From an uncultured Bacteroides sp. (lineage in GTDB: Bacteria > Bacillota > Clostridia > Lachnospirales > Lachnospiraceae), in the NCBI GenBank assembly GCA_945913015.1, contig CAMECH010000027.1:1-33191 (forward strand): 33,191 nucleotides of DNA, in the 5' to 3' direction. Below the pieces are notes generated by a model. The model saw only the letters and a program-made list of their open reading frames with translations. It was not told the DNA's origin and searched no databases. Positions 33,149 through 33,191 of this stretch are shown piece by piece (the first letter of the stretch is position 1; every line of letters begins with the position of its first letter). Position numbers and translations under genes: made by a program.

Positions 33149-33191
33149 CTAATTAGCACAATTTAAAATGAGACAATCCTCTCAACCCTTG

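Noticed and set aside
32934-33152. A 72-codon plus-strand frame at the right end
   Set aside because: It consists mostly of Ile, Asn, Phe and Ser from A/T-rich DNA and has no SD.

Overview
The window looks like chromosomal DNA of a low-to-moderate GC, Gram-positive anaerobe of the class Clostridia, most likely Lachnospiraceae. The signs are a Spo0A protein, strong GGAGG ribosome binding sites, TTGaca-N17-TATAAT promoters, a Thr/Glu/Pro-rich wall-type lipoprotein, a YfhO-family membrane protein and a PD-(D/E)XK nuclease of the Rpn/transposase group. The genus call is inference. No tRNA, rRNA or CRISPR array was seen.

Layout. (1) 51-2650: a small HTH protein, then GDP-L-fucose synthase (fcl) with its own terminator, divergent from an AraC-type regulator. 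(2) 2637-5835, minus strand: a three-gene unit with a protein resembling GT-D glycosyltransferases, an ATP-grasp ligase and a fold-III PLP decarboxylase. Its promoter lies face to face with that of a membrane-anchored metallo-beta-lactamase-fold protein (5920-6825, plus). (3) 6845-19603, minus: twelve closely packed genes from hldE down to a polyprenyl-phosphate-type glycosyltransferase. They include hldE, a GT9 heptosyltransferase-like enzyme, hldD, a sugar aminotransferase, two SGNH-type proteins, a Spo0A protein with a perfect 0A box upstream, an acyltransferase-3, a polytopic membrane protein, an alpha/beta hydrolase and two GT2 enzymes. (4) 19703-28463, minus: a six-gene unit (GT2, MBOAT O-acyltransferase, SGNH partner, GT-C-like enzyme, GT-A enzyme, YfhO) behind a near-consensus promoter. 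(5) 28731-30637, plus: an AAA ATPase/RloB pair resembling RloA-RloB/AbiL phage defence. (6) 30644-33148, minus: one more GT2, an Rpn-like nuclease with an in-frame tandem repeat, and a possible 40-residue ORF.

How the parts may work together. Regions 3 and 4 read as one cell-envelope glycan locus. Cytoplasmic steps would supply an activated heptose (HldE, HldD) and an amino sugar (DegT-type enzyme), and GT9/GT2/GT-A enzymes would add sugars. A CsbB-like GT2 with two membrane helices plus GT-C proteins (YfhO, the GT39-like protein) would add sugars outside the membrane from lipid-phosphate carriers. MBOAT/SGNH and acyltransferase-3 would O-acylate the product. The window holds no flippase, ABC exporter, polymerase, priming transferase, gmhA or gmhB, so the pathway is incomplete here.

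The points most worth a second look are the Spo0A protein with its 0A box inside the glycan run, the heptose pathway in a Gram-positive, the decarboxylase/ATP-grasp/GT-D-like unit, the 0A-like level of detail in the promoter regions, and a strong dyad between hldE and the GT9 gene that shares a 10-mer with the metallo-hydrolase promoter.
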